64,000 bases of DNA from Haloarchaeobius sp. FL176 (GCF_024609245.1 NZ_JANJYH010000017.1:1-64000), one strand, 5' to 3'. Counted from the stretch's first letter, positions 7,631 to 17,012 are shown. Numbers and translations are program-made. Notes: generated by a model from the sequence alone, not told the origin.

Positions 7631-10021
7631 TCACGAATATCGCTCGGTGGCATTCCCGACCGAGACGGTTTCGTTTCCAAGCACTTCCGACTCGGTGACC
7701 GTGACAGTCGTCCCAGCCACTCGGTACTCAGTCCCGTACGGGACCCGAATCCGGTACGTTCCGTCCGCGCCGACCGTAACCCGACGCTCGTATGTGAACT
7801 CGGCTCCCGAGATCGTGACGGTCGTCGATGCGGTTATCGTTTCTCCTGCAGTCGCATTCCCTTCGATGACAGCCCCCGGTACAACCTGGAACACTCTGAT
7901 CGACCCATCAGCACTCGCGTGAACTACGCGATAGTGTCCCAAGCCCGAAAATCCGTCCGTCGCACTCCCCCAGTACTCGTGCAATCGAACCCCGACCGTC
8001 GACTCGTTCATCCCATCAGAGATCCACTTGCTCTCTGTCACGATGTATCCACGTCTATTTCCGAGTCGTTCGTACGCAGACTGTGGATCAGTTTCAATCA
8101 AGAACTGGTTATAGTTCGACTGCGCGAACCCATACGAACTCGATTCGCCGCTCACGAAGTAGTTGTACATCCGGTTCCGGTCCCACTGGCTGAATACGTA
8201 GTTCTCGGGGTACTCCGAACCCTGTTCAACAGTGTGGCTCTCGATAGCCGTGGCAGCCTCGTACTGTTCGTCTTCGATTGTAGTGAGGTCGATCTTCAAT
8301 GGCGTGAAGAGGATACCGACACCTGCGACGAGGATGAACAAGACGAGGAGGTATCGAAGTGAATTCCGGTCGGGGAGGGACAGTCCAGTCCGTTGACTCG
8401 ATGGAACTCGTGCAGATACCGTGTCTGCTTCGTCGCTCAACACGTGCGGAGTAGGATCGGTGATGTCGACGACAGACGCGAGATGGACGAATCCCAGTCC
8501 GGCGAACAGTGCGACGAAGGCACCCAGTTCCCCGCTGAACCGCACCTGGATCAGTGCCAAAAGCAGGAAGAACCACCCGTACATGCAGGGAACGAGCCAC
8601 CGTCTGCTCGGTGTCCGTGCCGCACGCCAGGTCACCCACGTGAGATACGGCAGGGCGAGAAAGAGGAGGAGTCCGAACCAGAAGATCGGCGCGGCTACCA
8701 ACCCGAGGTCGCCTTGGAACAGTGGTTGTGACTCCGCGATTCCCTCCGTGTTGAACAGGAAGTCGAGTCCGCCAGAGAGTGTCGATTCGAGGTTGGGAAG
8801 TAGTACGAACGCACCAGCGACTACTGCACCCCCACCGACAGCTTCTGCCACCGCGTACGACCGAGCAGACAAACCAACCCGAGTGAACACCGCTGCAAGT
8901 ACGGTCACCGTCAGGACCCCTGCGAACAGTAGCGCGGGCGTCGACGCTGCGAGATCCGTATGCCAGTCGAGCGTCGAGTGAAACAGCCACACGAGACCAG
9001 CCGCAAGGCACGTTCCGAGCAGTATCGGTGCATGATCACGTAACGGATGTCCGTCAGTTGCCACCAGCACGAGTGCAGACCCGGCAGCGTAGATACCCAC
9101 CGGGAGTATCAGTAGGGGTCCAGCGTCCCAGGCGAGGACTTGTCCCGTAATGCCGACAGTCAAACACGCGACCGCGAGCCATCCCGACCAGTCCCGAACG
9201 TGGGGGCGGTCGGTCGCCACAACGAGGCCATAGGCAGTGAGCAGAAGCCACGGGTAGTCGAACGCGTGATGGTCTGCGAATCCGACTGCAGTCCGGAGTG
9301 CATGATCAGGAATCACGGCGAGCATCACGACCGCTGCGAGCGCGACTCGCCGGTCGGCGGTCAGCCGGAACGCGAGCAGGTACAACAGGACTGAGAGGAC
9401 GACTGCTGCAACGACGGGGTAAACTGCCAGTACGACCCCTGTCGTGTACTGACCACCTCCGAAGAGAGCGGATACGAACCACAGTACAGCGACGAGCAGC
9501 GGCTCTCCCTTGCGAGCGCCAAATTCGATTTCCGAAACTACGCCGAAGTCGAACGGGCCGCTCGACTGCGCGAGCAGTTGTTCGACCAGATACCGATAGT
9601 AGTACGGATCGTTTGAGGAGAGAACCACCGCGTCGCCCCGGAACACCGACGGAATCGAGAACGACCGCATCGCGACCACGAGCAGGAGGGCACCAGCGAG
9701 CGCGAGTGCGGCGTTCCGGTCCACCGACGGCAGTGAGAGAGACGGCATCGAGACCCCCGACCCGTCCTCCTCCGTCACGGCGTCCTCGCCGTCGAGTGCA
9801 GCACGAACAGCGGACCGATCCGCAACGCGGTAGTCGCCGTCGTCGTCCTTCTCGACGGCGCCCCGGGAGACGAGTTCTCCGAAGGCCCCGGAGTCCAGCG
9901 GCACGTCGTCGAACGTCCAGCCGTCGGCGTCCGCATCGACATCGAGGACCGTCTCGAGGTCAGCCTCCAGCGCGGGCTTGTCCGCGAGCAGCGACTCAGT
10001 CGCGGACCGTGCGTCGTCCAT
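7631..10021 (-). CDS. aglB: AglB-like (STT3) oligosaccharyltransferase
   Basis: A 796-aa STT3-family protein that would transfer the lipid-linked glycan to Asn of surface proteins on the outer face of the membrane. An acidic cytosolic N-terminal domain (about 1-95, ending in a winged-helix-like DGDYRVAD segment) precedes the first membrane helix. SSNDPYYYRY (135-144) fits the first external-loop metal motif, and about 12 helices follow. In the external C-terminal domain the usual WWDYG signature is replaced by QWDRNRMYNYFVSG near residue 610. I recall this variant in a subset of haloarchaeal STT3 proteins, but whether it is catalytic is uncertain. Placement beside the glycan genes supports the role. 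Whether it is the main AglB or a paralogue is not decidable here. Confidence 0.82.
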   Translation of the reverse strand: MDDARSATESLLADKPALEADLETVLDVDADADGWTFDDVPLDSGAFGELVSRGAVEKDDDGDYRVADRSAVRAALDGEDAVTEEDGSGVSMPSLSLPSVDRNAALALAGALLLVVAMRSFSIPSVFRGDAVVLSSNDPYYYRYLVEQLLAQSSGPFDFGVVSEIEFGARKGEPLLVAVLWFVSALFGGGQYTTGVVLAVYPVVAAVVLSVLLYLLAFRLTADRRVALAAVVMLAVIPDHALRTAVGFADHHAFDYPWLLLTAYGLVVATDRPHVRDWSGWLAVACLTVGITGQVLAWDAGPLLILPVGIYAAGSALVLVATDGHPLRDHAPILLGTCLAAGLVWLFHSTLDWHTDLAASTPALLFAGVLTVTVLAAVFTRVGLSARSYAVAEAVGGGAVVAGAFVLLPNLESTLSGGLDFLFNTEGIAESQPLFQGDLGLVAAPIFWFGLLLFLALPYLTWVTWRAARTPSRRWLVPCMYGWFFLLLALIQVRFSGELGAFVALFAGLGFVHLASVVDITDPTPHVLSDEADTVSARVPSSQRTGLSLPDRNSLRYLLVLFILVAGVGILFTPLKIDLTTIEDEQYEAATAIESHTVEQGSEYPENYVFSQWDRNRMYNYFVSGESSSYGFAQSNYNQFLIETDPQSAYERLGNRRGYIVTESKWISDGMNESTVGVRLHEYWGSATDGFSGLGHYRVVHASADGSIRVFQVVPGAVIEGNATAGETITASTTVTISGAEFTYERRVTVGADGTYRIRVPYGTEYRVAGTTVTVTESEVLGNETVSVGNATERYS

Positions 10022-10080
10022 ACTCCGTTACTCCGTGATGAGTGGAATAAATCCATCGCGATAGTCGTCGCCCCATGAGT

Positions 10081-10113
10081 TTGGTTAACCAACAGAGGTC
10101 GGTTGTTGGTTAA
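10081..10113. promoter_or_regulatory. Inverted-repeat cluster of TTGGTTAA half-sites upstream of aglB-like gene
   Basis: TTGGTTAACCAA (10081-10092) is a perfect 12-bp palindrome. Overlapping it, TTAACCAACA (10085-10094) and TGTTGGTTAA (10104-10113) form a perfect 10-bp inverted repeat with a 9-bp spacer. The cluster sits 60-92 bp upstream of the AglB-like start, between divergent genes, so it could act on either. No regulator assignment is possible from sequence alone. Confidence 0.6.
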
Positions 10114-10224
10114 TGAGTGTCGCGAGTTCAACCACTATCGACCAATCGCGCCACAGCATCACACAACACCGACAGTTTATCTAAAGCGGTCGTAGTCGTT
10201 CGACGCACGCGCAGGCACCCCACG

Positions 10225-11814
10225 ATGAAGGTATACCCGAAGATTCCGCGCTACGACCATCCGGTCGTTCCATCGTCGATGTTCGACGCCGACGACCTGA
10301 CCCTGTGCGAGAAGTTCGACGGGAGCAGCTTCCGGTTCACGCTGTACGACGAGCGCTACAGCGATCACTACCCGGAACAGGTGTCGATGGCAGCTGACGG
10401 CGACGGGAGCCTCGTATTCGGTACGCGACGGTCCATCAGAGGTAGCCATCACGATTCGCTCGAGACAGTCGACGGTGCACTCCACCGAGCCGTCCGCACG
10501 CTCCGGGACGGAATCGACACCGAGGCGCTCCGAACGGTCCACGAGTCGTACGACACCCCGGCCGTGGTGTACGCAGAGAACCTCGTGTACTCGACGCTGG
10601 ACTACGGGTACACCGAGCGAGCGCTCCCGGCGCTCGTCGGGTTCGACGCGCTTCCGTACTCGGCCATCAAGACGATGACACCACCCGGGAACCCATACGA
10701 AGAGACCTTCGACGGGTTCCTGTCGTGGGAAACCGCGTCGGATATCTTCGAACAGATTCGCGTCGAGGACGTGCCGACAACAGAATCGTTCGTCCCGGCG
10801 ACGGTGCTCGAGCGCCCGAGCGATGGCTTCGAACCCGAGACCTACACGTTCCCAACGTCCTCGCTCGCGCCCGAGGTACAGGTAGAGGGCGTCGTCGCAC
10901 GGACCGACGAGCATGGATACCGCGTGAAGCTCGTCCGGGACGAGTTCAGGGAGCTCAACCGCGAGCAGTTCGGACGCCAGCCGGCGGACGCCGAGTCCGG
11001 TGCGGAGTACGTCGTCGCCGCGTTCTGTACGCCCGGACGGATCCGCAAGCAGGTTCGAAAGCTGGTAATCGAGGAGGATCACGAGTTCGGCCTGCACCTG
11101 AATGACGAGCTGTATCCCCGCGTCGTCGAGGACATGTGGGCCGAGAACTGGCCGGAGCTGATGGAGCTTGATGTCTCGTTCATCCCGGCCGAGATCTACC
11201 CGTTGGTAGCCAATCGGTGTCGCTGTAACCCCTCATATATTTGCATAGTCAGAAGATATATTGAGACACACCACGTACAGTCGTGTATTACCGAGTTCGA
11301 TCCGGCCCGGGACGCCGACACCACCGAGCGACGATGGCAGGAGGGGACGGACACGTTCGGACGCATCTACGAGGTCGCTCTCGGTGTCACAGACCCGACG
11401 CCGTACACCGAAATAGCCGAGATAGCGGACTGCTCGCCGAACGCCGCGAAGAAACATCTCGAACGGCTCACCGAGATGGGTATCGTTCGCGCAGACAGGG
11501 AGAGTCGGCCCGCCCGATACGAGCGGAACCAGGCCTACCTTGAATGGCAGGATGCCAGCCGGATTGCGGACGAACTCACCGTCGATGAGATCATCGACCG
11601 CGTCAAGCGACTGGAAGAAGAGCGTGCGGAGTACGAGGAACAGTTCGATACGACTGACCCAACGACTGTGTCTGTGTTCGACTACGAAGACCACGAGAGG
11701 GTCCACGAGCAGATGGCCGCGGTCAGCGACTGGCAGGGCGTGATTCGTGACATTCGATTGTACGAACTCGCGCGTCAGCTGTCACAGAACGACGGTCACC
11801 TGATTCCGGCGTAG
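10225..11814 (+). CDS. RNA-ligase-like protein running in frame into a winged-helix (TumE-partner type) protein
   Basis: The ATG at 10225 is chosen because TATA-like TTTATCTAAA lies about 50 bp upstream and the family begins MKxYPxIPR. Residues 1-~325 look like a haloarchaeal Rnl2-type RNA ligase: motif I EKFDG with nucleophile Lys30, VYAENLV, motif IV VEGVVAR and motif V YRVKLV. From ~345 to the end the protein is instead a winged-helix protein (RRWQEGTDTFGRIYEVALG, HTH YTEIAEIADCSPNAAKKHLERL) with a C-terminal coiled region, as in DUF7342-like regulators. The join (11220-11280) is AT-rich and promoter-like, so this is probably an accidental fusion of a 3'-truncated ligase with a downstream gene. 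The stop is 1 bp before the TumE-like gene. The total of 529 aa is unlike either family alone. Confidence 0.75.
   Translation: MKVYPKIPRYDHPVVPSSMFDADDLTLCEKFDGSSFRFTLYDERYSDHYPEQVSMAADGDGSLVFGTRRSIRGSHHDSLETVDGALHRAVRTLRDGIDTEALRTVHESYDTPAVVYAENLVYSTLDYGYTERALPALVGFDALPYSAIKTMTPPGNPYEETFDGFLSWETASDIFEQIRVEDVPTTESFVPATVLERPSDGFEPETYTFPTSSLAPEVQVEGVVARTDEHGYRVKLVRDEFRELNREQFGRQPADAESGAEYVVAAFCTPGRIRKQVRKLVIEEDHEFGLHLNDELYPRVVEDMWAENWPELMELDVSFIPAEIYPLVANRCRCNPSYICIVRRYIETHHVQSCITEFDPARDADTTERRWQEGTDTFGRIYEVALGVTDPTPYTEIAEIADCSPNAAKKHLERLTEMGIVRADRESRPARYERNQAYLEWQDASRIADELTVDEIIDRVKRLEEERAEYEEQFDTTDPTTVSVFDYEDHERVHEQMAAVSDWQGVIRDIRLYELARQLSQNDGHLIPA
11234..11266 (+). promoter_or_regulatory. 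Promoter-like segment embedded in the fused ORF
   Basis: CATATATTTGCATAG followed by CAGAAGATATATTGAG resembles the promoter of the paralogous wHTH gene (minus strand, about 31795-31828: CATATATTT, then CAGAAGAATATT). This suggests that the wHTH part was once an independent gene with its own TATA box and may still be transcribed from it. Confidence 0.55.
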
Positions 11815-11815
11815 G

Positions 11816-12364
11816 ATGAGCCCGTCAGCAGACGGCCACGGCACGACTGGGCCACCGGACAGGGAGACACTCCGACTACTCGAACGACATCTCGCGTCGG
11901 ATTCGCTCGTCGCCGAGACCGCGTTCGACCCGAACCGATTCGAGCCGCGACTCCTTCGAGTGAGACTCGCCGCCGAACAGTACCCGGAGATAGTCGAGAC
12001 AGCCCGGCTCGACGTTCGATGGTTCACGACGGGCGATTTCTCGATACACTACATCGAGGAGCACGACGAGAGCCGTTGGGAGTGTCGGTGGGACCGGCAT
12101 CCGAACGGCCACAACGCCCGCCTGCACTTCCACCAGCCTCCGGATGGAGCGGAAATCACGAATTTCTCGCTCTCCTCACTCCACCCGCTCGAACTTTACT
12201 CGACAGTCCTGGATGCAACCGAAGCACGAATCGAAACGCTGTGGGAAGAGACCAACCAGTATTTCTACACGCGAGCAGGCCGAATAGCCCGGAGCTTGAC
12301 CCCGAGTCGACTCACCGAAATACGTGAAGCAGGCGTTGCAGTCGTGACGATTGCCGGATCGTGA
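11816..12364 (+). CDS. TumE/DUF6516-like putative toxin, partner of the wHTH protein
   Basis: A 182-aa soluble protein. The conserved core is DFSIHYIEEHDESRWECRWDRHPNGHNARLHFHQPP (about residues 75-110; key residues WECRWDRH, H-N-R-H-F-H and PP), which is shared with the protein at 30725-31216 and which I associate with the TumE (DUF6516) toxin family. That assignment is from memory and unverified. It starts 1 bp after the wHTH stop, and the same wHTH-then-TumE-like order recurs at 31.8-30.7 kb, as expected for a toxin-antitoxin pair. Its 3' end overlaps the convergent primase-type gene by 53 bp. Confidence 0.6.
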   Translation: MSPSADGHGTTGPPDRETLRLLERHLASDSLVAETAFDPNRFEPRLLRVRLAAEQYPEIVETARLDVRWFTTGDFSIHYIEEHDESRWECRWDRHPNGHNARLHFHQPPDGAEITNFSLSSLHPLELYSTVLDATEARIETLWEETNQYFYTRAGRIARSLTPSRLTEIREAGVAVVTIAGS

Positions 12365-13466
12365 CCGACTCCGTTTGTATTCTGGATTCGGGCTCATCCT
12401 CCTGATGTTCAGTGAGACGCTGCTGGGACTGCTGTAGGTCGGTAACCTCGTCGCGTGTCCGTGCGAGTTCTCGTTCGAGGCTGTCGACTCGATTCCGGAG
12501 CAGGTCGACACGCTCGCGGAGCATCGTGGCTTCCTGATTCGAAACTGAAGGACGGGAGTCGCTGTCAGCAACGTCTTCGTCACCTACGGTTTGCTCGTAC
12601 GTCTCACTCGACACCTGCACGGCGTTCGCGATAGTCTGTTCCCCGTATGTCGACCCGTCGGCGTAGTGGACCTCGTCCCACTTCTCGCGGTACAGGCCGG
12701 AGTCGCGAAACAGTCGGTCCATCTGCGTCTCGTCGTTGCCAGTCCAGAACGCCAGCAGACAGCACAGTGCCATATCGGCCTCAGACTGGCTCTCGTACCC
12801 CGCCGTACTCCCGTTCCAGAGTCGCTCGAACTTCGCGCCGTTCTTCGCGGTCGTCGCCTTCTCGACGAGGTCGGCATCAGAAAGAGACGTCGGCGTAGAC
12901 ACAGTACCGTGCTTCTGTGCTCGCTCTTCGGTCGACCGCTCGTCACCGCCGTACACGTACTGCTCGTACAACGGCGCGAATGCGTCCTGTCGTTCCTCGA
13001 TGCATGTCGGCGTTCCCGCGAGATGGTCGCCCGTCATGGTGAAGAGACGGGCCGAGTCGTAGCACTCCACTGACCCCGACCGGGACTTCGTGCTTGGAAT
13101 CACCCCCTCGATGAGTACGTGGACACCCTCACCGGAGGGGCTGACTTCGGTATAGGAATCTAACCGCTCCACGATATCCTCAGCCCAATCGGTCAGCTCG
13201 CCGTCCTCGCGACAGTCGTCGAGGTCCACGCCGACGAAGGGGTCGTCTTCGGTGAACACGAAGCCGAGTCCATCCTCCGCTTCAGAAGCACCAAGCGCGA
13301 CCTCGTACAGACTCCACGTCTCCGGGTCCGAGACCGATGCAAAGGAACCGGTCTGTGGGTCGATCGGGACCTTGGTCATCTTCCCGTCGCGTTCCTTCGC
13401 TCGCCAGCACACCCACTGCGGGTAGTCACGAAGGGCAGCGGGAATCGCGTCCGCGTCGACCGTCAT
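12312..13466 (-). CDS. Primase-type replication protein of a mobile element (NrS-1 polymerase-like helix-bundle family)
   Basis: A 384-aa protein. The N-terminal third matches the haloarchaeal phage/plasmid primase-polymerase family: IPAALRDYPQWVCWR, KVPIDPQTG, GLGFVFTEDDPFVGVDLDDC and SPSGEGVHVLIEG. A second module (~190-285) contains LWNGSTAGYESQSEADMALC, LAFWTG and the FRDSGLYREKWDE of the helix-bundle domain. The C-terminus is a coiled coil (LRERVDLLRNRVDSLERELA). It overlaps the upstream VirB4-like pseudogene by 4 bp, as in an original operon. Its last ~18 residues are antisense to the TumE-like gene, so the authentic C-terminus may have been replaced. Role inferred: replication or priming of an integrative element. 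Confidence 0.7.
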   Translation of the reverse strand: MTVDADAIPAALRDYPQWVCWRAKERDGKMTKVPIDPQTGSFASVSDPETWSLYEVALGASEAEDGLGFVFTEDDPFVGVDLDDCREDGELTDWAEDIVERLDSYTEVSPSGEGVHVLIEGVIPSTKSRSGSVECYDSARLFTMTGDHLAGTPTCIEERQDAFAPLYEQYVYGGDERSTEERAQKHGTVSTPTSLSDADLVEKATTAKNGAKFERLWNGSTAGYESQSEADMALCCLLAFWTGNDETQMDRLFRDSGLYREKWDEVHYADGSTYGEQTIANAVQVSSETYEQTVGDEDVADSDSRPSVSNQEATMLRERVDLLRNRVDSLERELARTRDEVTDLQQSQQRLTEHQEDEPESRIQTESVTIRQSSRLQRLLHVFR

Positions 13467-14560
13467 CGAGACCCCTCACCACCGTCGAGACTCAGTCGAA
13501 CGTTCGGGTGCTGGTCACCATCAGGCTCGGAGTCCGCCTCATCCTCACCCATCACTTTCCCATCGAGCACCTGCTGCTCGTACGGGCTTGCTCGAACACG
13601 CAATGGAAACCAGCCTTCCTCGTCGATACCCAACAGTGCCTCAGAGAACCCATCCTCGTCGTTGCCTGCCTTCGCGGTGCGGACCCAGTTCACCTCGCGC
13701 TCGCTCAGCCCGAACCACTCCGCGAGCTTCTCCGCCTCTTCATCCACACGATGAAGCAACGTCATCGAGCAGAGGCTCGCGATGGTCTTCGCTTCTGGCG
13801 TGAGTGCGAACTCGCCGCCGGTCTGCGTGATGAAGTGCAGCGAGAGATCGTAGTGCCTGCTGTGACGTACCGCGGTCTCGAGAAAGCCCAGCGAGGTCGA
13901 GTCATGTAACAGATAGTGCGGCCTCGTCGATGACGAACACGACGCGCTTGTCGGTGCCCTTCGCGCGTTCATACACCGCGTTGAACAGTACCTGCATCAT
14001 CAGGCTCGTCTCGGCCTGGCCACGGACGCCCTCTTCCTGGTGCAGGTCAAGATACACCACCGGGGAGCCGAGGTCGAACTCCGTGGGCTGGGCGAGGTTC
14101 TCGAAATCGCCGTCCGCGCGGAATGACGGCTGGAGGTCGGTGAGCAGCGCCTCCGCATCCGCCCGGACACGCTCCTGGACACCGTCGTTCGTGTAGCCGA
14201 ACGCCGCAGGGTCGTCCAGCATCGACTCGAGCACGCGCAGGAGGTCGGTAATCGTCTGCGACTCCTTGCCATGCGTTGCGGGGTTTCGCGTGATGCCCGC
14301 CTGCTCGTAGGTCTCTTGCACCGCACGACGCAGTGTCTGTGTCCGGTCACCGAGCGGGTTCGACGCGACGTGTGTGAAGAAGGTCTTGAAGAACGGGAGT
14401 ATTCATGCTATCTGCTCTTCTCACGGGTCGATGTCGGGCGTCGATTCGAGCACAGCTTACGGTGTCTCCCGAATCTCAAGCGGGTTGAACCCACACGTGC
14501 CATCCAGAGTGACACGCTCGCCATCGAGAGGGGTCATCGCGCACACCCAACCAGCGCTGT
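13463..14560 (-). pseudogene. VirB4/TraC-type conjugation ATPase, degraded
   Basis: One frame can be followed from about 14560: GERVTLDGTCGFNPLEIRETP, then TAA (14457-14459), AVLESTPDIDP, TGA (14421-14423), EEQIA, TGA (14403-14405), ILPFFKTFFTHVASNPLG and on to VVFVIDEA. One extra G near 13920 then shifts the frame, after which HYLLHDSTSLGFLETAVRHSRHY continues to a stop at 13463. The three stops fit single-base changes of GAA, CGA and GGA. VVFVIDEAHYLLHD is the Walker B region; the Walker A half is gone. This is the C-terminal part of a type IV secretion/conjugation ATPase, followed by the primase-type gene. The 5' edge near the histidine-kinase promoter is uncertain. Confidence 0.78.
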
Positions 14561-14621
14561 CGTCCGACAACCCCACGAAACAACCAACAACATCATACTT
14601 CAGCCCGTCTGACGGATTTAT

Positions 14622-16775
14622 ATGACTGCTGCTTCCGGGGACGACGGGCATCAATTCGTCCATCCGGACTCAGAGCCTATCGAGCTCCTGCACGTCGACG
14701 ACGACGCGAAGTTCGCAGCTCTCGTTGCCGAGTTTCTCGAACGGCATGGAGAGCGGTTTCACGTCCACACCGAGACCGACCCGAACGCGGCGCTGTCGAC
14801 GATTCGAAATGAAGAAATCGACTTCGACTGCATCGTCAGTGACTACGACATGCCCGGGCTGGACGGGCTCGAACTCCTCCAGGAGATCCGAACGGACTAC
14901 CCGGACCTGCCGTTCGTTCTGTTCACCGGCCACGGCTCCGAAGCGATCGCGAGCGAAGCGATCACCGCCGGCGTCACGGAGTACCTGCAGAAAGGCGGCG
15001 GCACCGAGCAGTACACCGTGCTCGCCAACCGGATCGACCAGGTCGTCGAGCGATACTGGGCTAATCGCTACGCCGATCGCGCACGGCAGGCTATCGAAAC
15101 AGCACAGGGTGGCATCAACATCCTCGATGCGGACGGTTACATCCAGTACGTCAACCGGGCGTGTGCAGACCTTCTCGGGTACGAGCGTGAAGAGCTAGTC
15201 GGCCAGCATTGGGAGACCCTCTATCGCGACGAGGACATCGATGAAGTCTACGATGAGCTGTTGCCGGCCGCACGACAGGGACAGTGGCAGGGCCGGACAA
15301 CCTTCGAACGCAAGGACGGGGGGATCCTCGAGACCAACCATACCCTCACCGTCGGCCGTGACGGCTCGCTGGTCTGTACGTTCTCGCCGCTCGACGACCC
15401 CGCCACAGAACGGGCGCTCTCACTCAGAGAGCGCACGATGGCCGAAGCGCCCGTCGGTATCGTCCTGTTCGACCCGCACGCCGAGGGGAACCCGATCACG
15501 TACGCGAACGACGCCTTCATCGATCTCACGGGCTACGACAGACCCGACGTCGTGGGGCGGGAGTGGCTCTTCCTGCAGGGTGAAGAGACGAGCGACGACG
15601 CCGTTGCCGAACTCCGCTCGGCCGTCCAGAACCACGACCGAAGCACCGTCGAGATGCGGAACTATCGCGCGGACGGCACCGAGTTCTGGAACCGTGTACG
15701 AGTCGCCCCGGTGTTCGGTTCCGACGGCGAGCTGGCACACTTCCTCAGCTTCCACGACGACGTGACGGAACGAAAGACCGCCGAGGAGCGACTCCGCGCC
15801 GGGACGGCCCGCCTCGAAGCAGTGTTCGAGGGGTCGCCCGACATGATCGTGATCCACGACGCCGACGGCGTCATCCACGACGTCAACCAGCAATCGTGCG
15901 AGAAACTCGGCTATACCGAGGCCGAACTCGTCGGAAAGTCCGTGTTGGACATCGACGTGACGGCCGACAGGGAGCGTGCACAGTCGTTCTGGAAGAATCT
16001 GCCGACGAACTGTCCGCGTCGCTTCGAGGGTGAACTCCAGCGGCGTGACGGCACGACGATTCCGGTCGAGATCCACCTGATCCGGCTCGACCTCGACGGT
16101 GAGGACCGCTTCGTCGCGATGGATCGCGATATCACCGAGCAGAAAGCACGCGAGGCGGAGCTCCTCCGGCAGAACGAGCGACTCGATCGCTTCACGAGCG
16201 TCGTCAGTCACGACCTCAGGAACCCGCTCCAGCTCGCCCAGGGCCGTCTCGAACTCCTCGAAGCGGAGTGCACCAGCGAACACACCGAGGATATCGAATA
16301 CGCGTTGGATCGGATAGACACGCTGATCGACGACCTACTCGCCTTCGCCCGTCTCGGTGACGAGGCGATGGAAATCGAGCCCGTGGACCTCTCCGAGCTC
16401 GTCCGGACGAGTTGGGAGACAGTCGAGACGGCCGAGGCGACGCTCGTCCTGGAGACGAATCGCTCCGTGGACGCTGACCGCGACAAGCTCCAGCAGCTGT
16501 TCGAGAACCTCTTCCGAAACAGCGTCGAGCACGGCGGCGCAGACGTCACCGTGTCCGTCGGCGACACGGATTCTGGGTTCTACGTTGCGGACGACGGCCC
16601 CGGAATCTCGGCGGCAGAACGGGGCGACGTGTTCGAGGCGGGTTTCTCGACGACGGACGCAGGGACCGGCTTCGGCCTGAACATCGTCAGGCAGATCGTC
16701 GACGCACACGACTGGGAGATCAGTATCACCGAAAGCGAGGGCGGTGGCACGCGCTTCGACGTACGAACCGTCTGA
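14622..16775 (+). CDS. Hybrid sensor histidine kinase, REC-PAS-PAS(LOV-like)-PAS-HisKA-HATPase
   Basis: A 717-aa soluble sensor. An N-terminal receiver (22-140) has acidic pocket HVDDD and phospho-acceptor Asp74 in SDYDMPGLDG. Three PAS domains follow (about 150-260, 268-390, 395-510). The second is LOV-like (FWNRVRVAPV, HDDVTERK), but the photoactive-cysteine motif reads GREWLFLQG, with Trp315 where LOV proteins have Cys. HisKA has VVSHDLRNPLQ with His530. HATPase boxes are N (ENLFRNSVEHG), G1 (VADDGPGI) and G2 (GTGFGLNIV). No membrane segment is seen. There is no linked response regulator, which is usual for haloarchaeal kinases. TTTATATG directly precedes or overlaps the start. Confidence 0.9.
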   Translation: MTAASGDDGHQFVHPDSEPIELLHVDDDAKFAALVAEFLERHGERFHVHTETDPNAALSTIRNEEIDFDCIVSDYDMPGLDGLELLQEIRTDYPDLPFVLFTGHGSEAIASEAITAGVTEYLQKGGGTEQYTVLANRIDQVVERYWANRYADRARQAIETAQGGINILDADGYIQYVNRACADLLGYEREELVGQHWETLYRDEDIDEVYDELLPAARQGQWQGRTTFERKDGGILETNHTLTVGRDGSLVCTFSPLDDPATERALSLRERTMAEAPVGIVLFDPHAEGNPITYANDAFIDLTGYDRPDVVGREWLFLQGEETSDDAVAELRSAVQNHDRSTVEMRNYRADGTEFWNRVRVAPVFGSDGELAHFLSFHDDVTERKTAEERLRAGTARLEAVFEGSPDMIVIHDADGVIHDVNQQSCEKLGYTEAELVGKSVLDIDVTADRERAQSFWKNLPTNCPRRFEGELQRRDGTTIPVEIHLIRLDLDGEDRFVAMDRDITEQKAREAELLRQNERLDRFTSVVSHDLRNPLQLAQGRLELLEAECTSEHTEDIEYALDRIDTLIDDLLAFARLGDEAMEIEPVDLSELVRTSWETVETAEATLVLETNRSVDADRDKLQQLFENLFRNSVEHGGADVTVSVGDTDSGFYVADDGPGISAAERGDVFEAGFSTTDAGTGFGLNIVRQIVDAHDWEISITESEGGGTRFDVRTV

Positions 16776-17012
16776 CCTGCGTTCAAATGAACGCCTGATG
16801 CAACCGGTGAGACACTGCTGACGAAGCTGGGCGATATGCCCTGCATCCCACCTCTTGGTTTCGACGTAGTAGCCGAGTGTGGCCACAACGTATTCCGCGG
16901 GAAGCACGCAGCGGGTAGCGAGCGTGCGGAGGACGTGCGGTGTCGTAGAGAGTGTATTCCGGTCGTCGAGGGTGAGAGCGACGTCTTCCCGTACAGCAGT
17001 GTGGGGTATCGA

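Noticed and set aside
12591-13073. 160-codon plus-strand frame inside the primase-type gene
   Set aside because: Antisense shadow; the minus strand carries the primase family motifs.
14374-14625. Plus-strand small gene before the histidine kinase
   Set aside because: The sequence is explained on the minus strand by the VirB4-type pseudogene frame, and the plus frame has no family features.
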